Source: Gloeophyllum trabeum ATCC 11539 (Eukaryota; Basidiomycota; Agaricomycetes; Gloeophyllales; Gloeophyllaceae). From it: a stretch of DNA of 64,000 bases. Below, piece after piece: positions 1 through 10,357 of this stretch (its first letter is position 1; each line of letters begins with the position of its first letter). The position numbers and the translations under genes are program-made. A model generated the notes under the pieces. That model saw nothing but the letters and a program-made list of their open reading frames with translations. It was not told where the DNA came from and ran no database searches. The stretch is taken from positions 2,296,617-2,360,616 of the forward strand of contig NW_006920412.1 of assembly GCF_000344685.1 (NCBI RefSeq), read 5' to 3'.

Positions 1-97
1 ATATGAACTTGAATAGAGACCAAGCTCGATGATTAACGCTTGCATTAAGATAAGTTTGTCACACGAATTCGGGTTGGAGAGGAAACTGCAATGAATG

Positions 98-796
98 TCA
101 ATAAATGGCATCGGAGTGGGTAACGGCTGCTACGCACCGGTTGATGTATTTCCTCGCTTCGTCGTACGCTGGCACCAAAGCGTTGTCGTCCCCTTTCTCG
201 GAGACATCGTCGACGATGCCACGCTCCCCGAGCCCCGCTGGCTCGTTCTCCTTTGCTTTCGGAGCCTGGCGTTTCTGGGCTGGTTTGCTGGCCTTCTTCT
301 TCTTGGTAGGACTAACTTGGTTGACGACGGGCGACAGAGGTGCGGCCTCTGACTCGGAGGCGGTGGTGTTCGCCGAACCCGTCCGGCGCTTCCTCCTACG
401 CCTCTTCTGCGAGGGAGAAGCCGAAGTCACAGACGCCGCTTGGCTGGCGATGCTCGCAGCAGGCCGTGCCAGGCGGGCATGGCCCTGGGAGACGACGTCC
501 GAGCCGATCTCGCTGAACGAGAGGCCAGACAGAGCAAGCGACAAATCCTGCTCGGAGTCCGATGATGAGAGTGTGGGCGACTGCAGAGCGCTCCCTGTGA
601 TATAAGACCAGTTGGCCTCGGAGCCTGGCGATCGGACCATATCCCGCCTCTGGGACAGGACGAAGGCCTCGGGGCTCCATACTATCTCGTCCGATGCAGC
701 ATCGTCAACGACTGATGGGGGGGAAGAGACGACGTCGAACGAGGAGAGGGAGGTGTCCGACGTCACTGTGTTCGTGCGGGTGATTCGTGCAGCCAT
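98..796 (-). CDS. Ser-rich, basic-patch hypothetical protein
   Basis: This is a single-exon reading frame of 232 residues. The first in-frame ATG is at 796; a TTG two codons upstream also leaves the frame open but is not a likely start. I do not recognise a domain. The N-terminal half is rich in Ser, Asp and Val and looks disordered. A strongly basic run (QKRRRRKRR, about residues 131-139) and a later KKKKASK patch could act as nuclear localisation signals. Near the C-terminus a motif reading PAYDEARKYIN looks like a short conserved helix. It ends with TGA at 98-100. Upstream on its strand lie about 570 bp of non-coding DNA and then the 3' end of the FMP25-type gene. Function unknown; the frame looks real from its length and composition. 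Confidence 0.6.
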   Translation of the reverse strand: MAARITRTNTVTSDTSLSSFDVVSSPPSVVDDAASDEIVWSPEAFVLSQRRDMVRSPGSEANWSYITGSALQSPTLSSSDSEQDLSLALSGLSFSEIGSDVVSQGHARLARPAASIASQAASVTSASPSQKRRRRKRRTGSANTTASESEAAPLSPVVNQVSPTKKKKASKPAQKRQAPKAKENEPAGLGERGIVDDVSEKGDDNALVPAYDEARKYINRCVAAVTHSDAIY

Positions 797-1368
797 GCTC
801 AAAGGCTAGCAGGGGAGAGAAATGAATGAATGTCCGTTACTACGCCCCCCGCCCTATATTAGACTGCGGTATATTTCTGGGAGATATGATGGCTTCCACT
901 CACAAAGGTCGACGATCAGTCAGGAATGGATGGAATAGATTGTCGCTCCCAGCCAGCAGCAGGCTTCACGGGAACTGCGCGCGGGCGTGGACGCAGGATT
1001 CGCAAGGACCACTTGGCAGGCCGCTGCAGCTGCGCTTGGATCGTCGTCGGAGACGCTGGCCTGGCAGTCCTCGAGACCGTCGCTGACGAACCCGAGGCAG
1101 TCTGCTGAGTGTGTCGAGCTTATACGCACGGCAGCCTCATGCCCAGAAGGCGGCGAATACAAGTAGAAACGATTGCCCGCAGTAAGGGCTGTACTCATGC
1201 CTGTCGCCAAGCGCCGGTTTAGGCCGCCGGGCATCCGGCATGGCGGTATTTCTGACCGCGTTGCGCCGAATAACGAGCGCCTGCTCCTGCAGAAGAGGGG
1301 GGAGAATCTGCACATGGCTGCGATAGACGATACGTATAGACAGGCGTGTATCAAAACAGGACAGGCGA
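797..1368. other. intergenic region, no gene seen
   Basis: It holds the 3' flank of the FMP25-type gene and the promoter of the Ser-rich gene, both read on the minus strand. A weak TATA-like CTAATATAG lies on the minus strand near 850. Open frames here on both strands lack splice logic and recognisable motifs. Confidence 0.6.
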
Positions 1369-3506
1369 TCAGCATATCCTCCAGTACACTATGCTGTTTC
1401 CGTATCCTGCCACAGCACGTTGCTCGACGTCCACTCCGCGCTTCCACAACTTGCCCGAAAGGTCTTTGACGTCCGCCTTGCTCTTCGCTAGGATGAACCG
1501 GCTCCCGTCAGGCCTCAGCAACGTGGTGGGGACGGCGAGGCTCGAGCGCTTCCCGTTCCCGAGCTGATAGTCGTAGTTTGCGCCCCAGACCATCACGTCC
1601 CTGCCGCTGCCACCGGGGCCGTTTTCCGTGTCGAGTGTAAGGACTACATGGCCCGTCGGAGAAATCGAGATGCTATGAGGCACTATGGGCTGGAGGTTTT
1701 CCGTCTTCTCGCTGACTATAATGAGATTTCATTAAGTATCACGGAGGAAGAGTTCCGTGTCACTCACATTCCAGAAGGCCGCTGACGTTCTTTGCACGCG
1801 CCGGCTCGACCTGAGCATTTCTGTACAGAGCATTACCAAGCCCACCCCATTGTCCATTACCGCACGCGAGGACGTCGACAGTCTGCATCGCCGATCCATC
1901 GGTACGCTCGACGGTAAATAGGGTCAGGTCACCACCTTCGAACTCCGTTCAGCAATGCTTCGATAATGAGATATGAGGGAGGCATATTCTACCTGCAGAA
2001 ATGCTAGTACATCTAGTGCTCACGTCCTTGGGGGCAGAACGCCATAAGGCAATCTCGGTTGGCTTCGTGATCGTGTCTAATGTCACGTCTCTACCCAAAC
2101 CGATTTGGCTAGAGAGAGGGTCAGCACCGACAGTTGCACCACATAATCCGAGCACGTAGACATACCCATACTCGTTTGCACCCCATCCAAGGACCCTGCC
2201 ATTGGCGGTCTTCACGAAACTGCTCCGCTTCCCGGCAGCGATCTGGTCAACATCGATGCCCCGCAGCGCAGGCACTTCGAACAACTTATCACAAAAGCGT
2301 ATATGCCGGTCGTCCACAGCGTCCAAGTTAGACGACTGCGTCCGCGCGGCCGCAGGCCGGCTCAGGGGCGACGATTTGGAGAACGGATCTGCCAAGGACT
2401 TGGGGATCAGCTCGACAGGGAGGCGGGAGGGGTTGGCGGGGTCGGAGGAGTAGTCCGGGACGTCGAAGGTGCGCACGCCGAGTTGGCCGTGCGAGTTGGC
2501 GTTCTTGGTAACTGGGTGCGAGAAGACGCGGCCAGAGGAGGTGAGGGCCAGGAGGTGGTCAGCACCGGCTGAGATTGAGATAAATCTGTACATATAACCG
2601 GTTAATATGAACGCATATATGCTGAAGCAACATAGCATACTTTTCTCTGCGGGACAGAGTCTCATTAGGCGTGAGTTCGGCGTAATGCTGAGGGTCATCC
2701 TGCCCGCCGAGCCATCCGCCGAGAGACAACCAGGAGGAGCTACTAGATGGCTCGGAACTTGCTAATGACTCCTGGGCTGCTGCGTGCGAGGACAAGACAT
2801 AGACTTCTCCAGAGGCAGACAGAGCAAAGACACGAGAGTCCGTCAGCTGCAGTTGAACGATGTCCTGGAAGAGATGGTACGCCTCTTAAGTACTCAAGGT
2901 TAGTATGACGGCTATGGAACTGCTCACCTTGCCTTGCAAAGTCTGTTTCGGAGCCCATTCCTGGGACCTGGGGTCAGACGGACCTGCTCCGAAGAAGCCG
3001 TCGCCCCACTGGTAGACATCGCCACGAGCATCCACGCAAGCGGCATGTTGTTCATGTAAAGCCAAGTCTCTCAGTGCGACATTCTGCAGCCACTTGACCG
3101 GCGTCGGCATACGGACAGAATCTATCTTGGGGGTTTCCGGAGAGATCACGTTTGTTCTTCGGAATTCAGCCAAAGGAGTACAGGTGGATGAAATGACCAC
3201 TCACTTGTTCGAGCCCCAAGTGAACGAATTCAGCGTTCCGTCCGGGCCCACGTTCGGTACCGACAGTGCCGCCAGCTTTGCCTGATCCAAAGGGCTCGTC
3301 GAATCCAGTGCTGCAGAAGCGTCAAGGTAAAGAGCGTCATGGTTAATATACCAGAGGGTCCCTGCACCAAGTGCAAATGATGCTCCTAGCAGAGCGGTCT
3401 TGGGCGCCTTGGAGAGTTGACGGGCTGACTGCGCTACTGTTGAGGTGCCATACTGCCTAGACACCAAGGAAGTTGCTTTTGCGACGCGTAATGAGTTCCG
3501 AAACAT
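1369..3506 (-). CDS. FMP25: RCC1-repeat mitochondrial membrane protein, FMP25 type
   Basis: Seven exons (3506-3205, 3156-2928, 2864-2641, 2585-2166, 2108-1993, 1935-1768, 1715-1369) give 601 residues with phase kept at every junction. The N-terminus is basic and hydroxylated, like a mitochondrial presequence. It is followed by a hydrophobic segment (about residues 37-54, ALLGASFALGAGTLWYI). The rest carries RCC1-type blades: SFTWGSNK, VYQWGDGFFG, LGWGANEYGQIGLG, CGNGQWGGLG and VMVWGANYDYQLGNG. GANEYGQIGLG is recovered only by splicing out 2109-2165, which supports the model. Yeast Fmp25 is a mitochondrial inner-membrane protein needed for respiratory complex III assembly; I infer a similar role. 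A generic RCC1-family protein is the alternative. It is divergent from the gene at 3825,. Confidence 0.88.
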
Positions 3507-3824
3507 GACCCGAGACGAAAGTGAGATTGAACAGGAATGCGGGGTACAGGAGAGCTCAGCCTCCCGAAATTACAGATTCCAGTCCGCGACGAGTCTGATA
3601 GATAGCCAGTCAAATAATTCTCCCCAAGACGCTGTTGCAGACCGGATTACCAGCAGAGAGCCTAATCGTAGAGTATACAAAACGCGTCGAGCAAGAGGAC
3701 TTGCAGGAACATATTTCTCGAGCAGGAGGCGTGACATTCACGTGCCGGTCAAATGACGCGCGCCAATGGCCGAGTGCGCGTTACCCACAGCGTCACGGTC
3801 CTGCAGCCAGAGCATACATTTACC

Positions 3825-4548
3825 ATGGGCGCTGCATCGTCGAAAGCTGCCCGAAAGCTACCCAAGGAAAGGCCGACATGGGCAGGAGCAAGAGCACCTG
3901 CCCCCAGTGATCCTCTCCAGCCCCAGCCGCGCGACCGTTCGCAGAATGTGAGCAAGACTCTTGCGAGCGAGACCAAGGACGAAGGTGCGTGCACTGTAAT
4001 CGCATCCAAGGGAGTAATATTGAACGTTAGGGTCCTAGAGATAACGAGGGACGCGATTGACCCCCAGTTCATGGCCAATTTGAGCCGACTTGGCGCCGTC
4101 CGCGTCGACCACCACATGCAAACCGTCCGAACCGTGAGTGGATTGAATCCTACTCTCAGATACTTCAGACGTGACAACCGTCAGGCGGACAGCATCAACC
4201 GAGGCTTCCAGTCTAGACAACAATCCGACGCCCAAGCCGCTTCCTCGCAGCCCGTGCGCAACCGGCTCCTCGCGCCTGCACTCAGTGCTCTGCTGGAGGA
4301 GCGTAAGCACGTCACGTCTCGGCAAGACCTGGAGAAATTGGCTACTCAGTACGCCGTGGACGTCGACAAGCTGGATCGATTGGCTCGGTATGTCAATAGC
4401 CCAAGTATAGATGAGACAACCAGGACCAGAGTATTAGAGAACGACGAGGAGCGGATCACGGTTAAGGTCAGTACTATGTTCCTTTCGCTAGGGCATGCTC
4501 ACATCTCTACAGGCAACCTGGATTGAGCCGCGGATACAAGGATCATGA
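3825..4548 (+). CDS. small putatively N-myristoylated conserved protein
   Basis: Three exons (3825-3984, 4039-4466, 4513-4548) give 207 residues. The start at 3825 yields MGAASSKAARKLPKE, which fits the N-myristoylation pattern (Gly2, Ser6, then basic residues). An in-frame ATG at 3753 would bury this motif, so I prefer 3825. The middle holds a block ITRDAIDPQFMANLSRLGAV, then HMQTVRTV. The C-terminal part (SALLEERKHVTSRQDLEKL, LARYVNSPSIDE) looks like a helical domain. A GTGAGT at 4133 is not used in this model, because each nearby AG would shift the frame into a stop. I do not recognise the family. Membrane attachment through a lipid anchor is inferred from the N-terminus only. It shares a promoter of about 320 bp with the FMP25-type gene. 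Confidence 0.75.
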
Positions 4549-5112
4549 GGACTGCTGCAACAAGAACTCGTGTCTCCCGTTGTCTGTTTTAGTCGTCGAT
4601 TCCGCGGACCTTACATCCCTATCTTCTCTCGTAGGAAACATCACGCAGCTGCACGAAAAGTAAAAGCAATCCCATAATGTTCCCTAATACAGACTGAATG
4701 TCCCTAGCCTACTCTGTATGCATTTACTTACAAGCGGCGTCACCACCGTTTGGGTCTATAATTCAAGACATGCGTTACAGCCTCCCGTACTTGTACAATT
4801 GTCTCGACCACCGACTCTGCCGAACGGAAACAGAAAAAAGGGGAATAGGAAAATCTTGCAAGCCGGTCCAGCATCATCAGCAGCGACGACCCATCTTCGC
4901 TCTTCGCCGCCACCAGAGATGAACGAATGTGATGAAAGATCTTGCTCTCTTTTGCGCCAGGAGGGTTGGGGGTATAGATAGCGTTGAGCGACCGCGGAAG
5001 TAACCCAATAGCAATATTCAAGTGAGATTGGAGATGGAGGCCTATGGACAGTAATTGGTGTTGAGATCGTTCCACGTGTAGGAGGTCGTGACAGCGTCGT
5101 AGCGAAGGTCGT
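4549..5112. other. convergent 3' intergenic region
   Basis: This region lies between the convergent 3' ends of the myristoylation-motif gene and the PUF gene. It should hold both 3' UTRs. I see no credible gene. Confidence 0.6.
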
Positions 5113-8100
5113 TTACGCGTGGTAGGTTCCCATGTTCGCGGGGTTCTGTTGATACACTTGATACATGTAAGACTGGTAGAGTTGAGGAGACATAGATTGA
5201 GGGGGCATCCCATTGTAGGCGGGCTGCGCCATCCCTAGCATGTTTCCGGCCTGCGCGAGACTGGGCGACTGAGCACCGAAAGGCACAGAAGACACGGGGC
5301 TCGGCGACATAGACGGCATACCACCATTCCGACGAGTTCCATTTCGCGGGCTGCTAACATCGGGGGAGCGCAAGGCGAAGGGATTGAATGGATCAGATGA
5401 AGGCGAGAACGCGGAGTTGGGCTGAGATTGACGACCACGACTCGAGTTCTGGTAGGAGGGGTCGATCTGCAGCTGCGGAGGACCCGACTGAGGGTTCTGT
5501 CCTCCCATCTGCAGAGCAGCCATCATGGACGCCAGACCCTGATCAGTGGATGGGTAGCCCGAAGGGAGACCTGGCATAGCAAAGTTGTTCTGAGGGGTGA
5601 TCTTCTTGTTCGATGGAGGCATGTTGTTGTTGTAGGTGGGCTGGAAGTTAGGGATGGGCAGTCCAACTTCCTCAATCAGCCTGCGGTATGCCTGCGTCGC
5701 AATAACCTTCAACTCGAGCAGGACTCGCTTAGTCGCCTCGATATACTTCGGCCTCTCGGATTGGTCGATGAACGGACTGGTCAGGACTTTATGAACGACA
5801 GCAACACCGTTTACCTGATCACCCAACACATCCGTCAGAACGTGGTCGTTGGGAGAACAGAACAGGGCATCGACGATCTGGCGCGAAGCATTCGGTTCCA
5901 CCTTCTGGTTGATGATACGCAAAACGGTAAGGGACGCCAACTTGTGAGTGCAAAGGTGAGACAGATGCGGCGTGAACCGAGGTGCCAGAAGGTTGTAACG
6001 CGAGGGGAAGCCGGACGTGTCAAGCAGCCACGTGAGGAGCAACGCTCCATTAGGATTTGTCGCCAGCGGGATGGAGTTCAGCACGATGGCAGTGGCAACA
6101 CGACGTTGCTGGCTAAGCGAAATATGAGAGCTTTCGAGGCAAGCCCTCATACTGCGAGCTCCGAAGCGACCTTGAGCAACCTCCCACAAACGGTCCACCA
6201 TTCCATCGAATATGAACTCGTTGGCCGGAGGGCCAAACCGGAGGCAACACCTGGTATCCCAGTCAGAATCTGTGCTGGACAGACACAGTTGGCACAACTT
6301 ACTGAACCACATAGTTCCCAAACTGATCGAGCAACAGCGGCGGACCGTAGGGTCTCAGGTTTTGACAGATAAGATTGACCTCCTCCGGAGTCTGCACGCA
6401 TTCAATGATTTTCTGGGCCGCCCATGTACCATTTTTGTGGATGCCGATCATTGCGAGGTGAGGGGCGATCCTCTCCAGCATAGCCATCCTAGGACCAGCA
6501 GAGCACTTCTCGAATAATTTTTGCACAACCTAAAGAGATAAAGAGCCAATGATGAGCATGTGTCCTATAGCACAAGGACATAGCCGTACTGTGTTTCCCA
6601 GCCAGTCGGACGCAAGATCCACTATTTCACCGTCCAGGAAATCCGCAGCCACCTGATCAATCTCTTCAACACTGATGGTGTTGGAATCCATCCTCTTGCG
6701 CAGCTCCCTAAGCTTGGAAGCGTCCCAGCGGCGATGCTGGGGCCTTTCGGAAACGAGAGGGATGGTAGTGTAATACATTGTGGGAGGCCGGAATTCTGCG
6801 AAAAGGTCTAAACTCCAGATGCAGATTTAATCGAGGGAACGCAACTCACCCGCAAGAGCCTGAATGTCAGCTTCAGCGTCGGCCGCACCGCCGCTCAGCT
6901 CCCTCATAACCATCTGCTGCTCCGTCACTGAGGGCGACCAACCAGCAGGCTTCGGCGTGCCATCATTGACGTATGCAGCATTGTGCGCTCCCGAGCTGAT
7001 CAGACTCAGGAGTAGGTTGGATCGATAGTTCTCCAGTGATCCGCTAAGTACTTGCTGGTCCGTAGGGATGGTCGAAGCGCCCTTCACCCCGCGCAAAGCG
7101 TGGATCGTAGCACCAACGCTCATGTCACCAACACCCTGTACATTCAATCCTGCAGCATCGTCCTGGCCAGCAGTGCCTTCTTGACCGTTCTTAACAGGTA
7201 CCTTGGCGAAGCCGATGCGGATGGCACCGACGTCGCTGCCAAGCACATCACGGCCATTGAGAGCTTTCCTCGCCCTAACTGCATCATCAAGGCGCTCGAA
7301 ATTGACTAACAGAGAGCGTCAAAAGAAAGCTCTGCAAAGATCAAAAGCACTCACTGAAGCCGCAATTTTTATGGGTCAATACTCTGGCCGATTCGATAGG
7401 CCCGAAAGGACTGAAGACACTGAGAATGGTAGCAGGGGTCGTAGTGGAGGGGATTGAGCCAATCCAGAGCGCCCTAGTGGGCGTCGACTGCAACTGGGCA
7501 TCCATGCCTGCCAACCCAGCATTGTTAGAGGTGCTCTTGGATGCGGTTGTACCAGTAGGGGTAGTTGCGGTGCTGCTGACGTTCGTGCCCTTCGCGGGGG
7601 CGACAGGGGCGCTGTCGGCTTTTCCAAATCCTATGCGTACAGTCTGTCCGTTGGGCATCCCGATATTGCCACCCAAGCGGTTGAGTACGTCTTCTTTCGC
7701 GCGAATCGCATCACCCATGTCAACGAAATTGACAAAGCCACATTCCTACAATGCAAATGAGAATATGAAAGCGGAAACTGTCAATATTCTCACCTTTTCC
7801 GGGAGCAACCTCAGACTCTCAATGGCACCGTATGGAGCGAATACATGGATCAGTTGCTCTGCAGTGACAGAGCTGTCCAGGTTCCCGATCCACAACGAGC
7901 GCGTCGGCGTCTGGATCTGAGTAGACGAGTTCTCTGACTTGGGCGACACCGCGCGTCCTTGATTGTTGGGAGCAAGAAGGTAAGGCGACGCACGGCTTCC
8001 GACAACGTCTCCATTCGGGAAGTGCACGGTCGGAGAGACACCAGAACGGGGGGTCGTCGCCTTGTCAGACTTGAGGATACCCCCGGGGAGACCGTAACCA

Positions 8101-9286
8101 AGATTGGCATTCTGGTTGAGAGCCTCGTTCGCATACGGAGACTGCTGCGCATCGGCGATGGTGGCACGCCGCTGGAGGCTCCGAACGGGGTCATCCAGCG
8201 TCCCAACAGAGATGGCCCGTGGCCTGGCAGACTGGTTCAACAAATGATCAGACTGCCTGAAGCCTCTTGCAACCATGTCGGACGGGAAGTAATCGCTCTC
8301 CCCCATGGTATCTCTGTAGGAATCAACGCGAGCGCGGCCATAGTTGTCGTACTCATCCAACAGCTCCTCTTCTTCCTCTGCGTTGGGTGTCGAGAGCAGT
8401 GAAGTTCCAAGGGTACCCCTCAAGCGATAGGGGTTCGACACGGTACTTGCACGGACGCGAGAGGGACCGAGGTTACCGGTGATAGCAGCCTGGGCTTGGG
8501 TGCGCAATTCCGACATGGTGGCTGCCGGAGGCCGACCTTCATCTAATCCAAGATAATCCAAGGTATGCACGTCAAAGTCATCGGCTCCTGAATCCACCGA
8601 GCCGACAGAGCGCAACTCATCAAGCACGGGAAAGCCACTGCCACCGCCGCTGTTGTTGGGCAGCCAGGACGATCCAAAGATGGACGAGCCGAAGGCATTG
8701 GAAAGGCCACTGGACGGCAGCGTGAGGGAGCCCGACCTGAGACGACTGTTGCGCTCTGTAGCGAGCGTGGAGGCAGGGACCGAGGAGGCAACAGAGGCAG
8801 CATGTCGTAAATTAGGTCTCACCGGCGTGCCGTTACCCGCGGATTCGTTGCGCTGCTCCATGAACGACTCCGTCGAGGGAGCATTGCTGCCCAACGAGTT
8901 GGAAGCGGCAGCAAAGCGTTGAGCGGCAAGCGACACGTTGGAAGGTAAGGTTCCCGCCCTTGCCCTCCTAAAACCGGCCGGATAATTAGTTGGAGGCAGG
9001 GTGGAGTTGTCCACCGACGCTGAGCCAGGGGAGCCAGCGTCATTAGGAGGGGAACCGCCAGAAGCTAGGGCGCGCAGCGCAGGAGGTCTGTATCTCGCTG
9101 AAGCACCGCCCACTGCCCCCTCAGCCTGAAGTTCCCTCGCTCTGCAGGCTCTATCAGAAGACAATCCCATGGATGCACCAGAATAACTCACCGTTTAGCG
9201 TACGCAGCAGAAGGGGCCGGAGGAGGGGTCTTCCCAGAAGAAGCCCTGGGAGAAAAGTTGTTGTCCGGAGCAGCGAGAGAGGACAT
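5113..9286 (-). CDS. PUF1: Puf1/Jsn1-type RNA-binding protein (two RRMs plus Pumilio repeats)
   Basis: Seven exons (9286-9192, 9150-7794, 7745-7355, 7305-6850, 6795-6590, 6529-6303, 6250-5113) give 1289 residues. The first 440 residues are Ser/Pro/Asn-rich and probably disordered. Two RRMs follow: TRSLWIGNLD to ECGFVNF (about 446-515) and TRALWIGSIP to CGFINFERLDDA (about 574-640). Both RNP1 motifs are interrupted by an intron at the same place (after LLPEK and after THKNCGF), which suggests duplication of an RRM with its intron. The Pumilio domain runs from about residue 790 to 1110, with repeats such as DWLGNTVVQKLFE, HKNGTWAAQKIIE and FGNYVVQCCLRFG. The tail is rich in Pro, Asn and Gln. 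Yeast Puf1/Jsn1 and Puf2 bind 3' UTRs of mRNAs, many encoding membrane or mitochondrial proteins; I infer post-transcriptional control. The RNA target is unknown. Confidence 0.93.
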
Positions 9287-10357
9287 TAGAGCCTTTAACG
9301 AAAAACGATTAGGTATTACGAATGTGCTGTTGCGGACGCCTGCCCGTTGCCAGAGTTAGCGATCGTCGAGAGAGTGGGAGACAGCCCGGTGGATGCGTCC
9401 TAGAGCAGCGACGTGTGGTAACTACGAGGAAGATAGGTGGTCGTTATTAGGTGCCGTCTAGCCCGGATTTTGGAGGTAAGGAACAGAATTTTCAGGGCGA
9501 ATATGAACAAACGTCGCCCGAACTACTAAGGTAGAGGTAGCCCCCAGAAAATAGTACTACTAAGAGGGAGAAGGTGGTCAAGAGGAGAGACGTCTCTGCC
9601 AGGTCTGCGACTTTCCAACTCCGCCCCTTATACTGTTGGCGCTGGGCTTCGAATTCTCAACCCCTCTTTGAACCCGCTCTTGCTCTGCGCCCATCAGCTT
9701 ACATTTGATTCTATCTTTACATTCCAATCGCGCTGCAGCGACCAGCACTATCCCCGAGGCTGCTGGCCATCTGACCTCGCCCGAGTATATCCTCGACGTC
9801 GCGGTCTCTGGTGGGAGTCCACAGACGGCCCCGAGGACGGGCGTGCACTCTTCGGGGGATGCAGTTTTATGCCGAAAATACGGCACAATGACCCTCGACG
9901 TAATGATGCAAGTGAGGTGGCGGAGGCCGGAGGACCCGTTCTGCCATCAGCGCTCGCCGAGGCCTTGTAGATCCCGTCCGCTTACCGCCGAAGCCCTGCA
10001 GAATACAAGTAGCCTACATACGTACTGTACAGTGGCTTCATTTATTCGTAATAACGTATCATACAGCGACTAAACAGCTTCGAAAGTACTTTCTGAGGGG
10101 AGAAACGAACCGAGACCCAAGAATAATATTACGACCGCCCGCAACAAGACGCGGGCGGGAGGCAGCGGACTCGTCAATCATCGAGGCGAAGAACCAACAA
10201 AAGGAGTTCTGTGCGAGGAAACGAGTAACTGATACAAATCTAGACGGTTGAAGACGAAGGTCATAAGTGATTCGAACAGAGACGAGTGAGAAAACACGAA
10301 TACAGTGAGAAACGATAGGCTAACCGAGTAGGGATTTCGTAAGTTAGACATTCTGAA
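9287..10357. other. intergenic region upstream of the PUF gene
   Basis: About 1.07 kb between the PUF start and the stop of the GDS1-type gene, both on the minus strand. A short pyrimidine/purine-biased stretch near 9540-9600 probably belongs to the PUF 5' leader. Short open frames here have no recognisable content. Confidence 0.5.

Noticed and set aside
920..1447. 175-residue minus-strand frame overlapping the 3' end of the FMP25-type gene
   Set aside because: It overlaps the well-supported last exon in another frame, has no recognisable motif and an unusual Cys/Ser/Arg composition.
4133..4158. possible intron with GTGAGT donor in the myristoylation-motif gene
   Set aside because: It would be only 26 nt, and all nearby acceptors lead to an early stop; reading through gives a sensible protein.
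5428..6372. 314-residue plus-strand frame
   Set aside because: It lies antisense to the Pumilio exon of the PUF gene and has the Arg/Val-rich character of a shadow frame.
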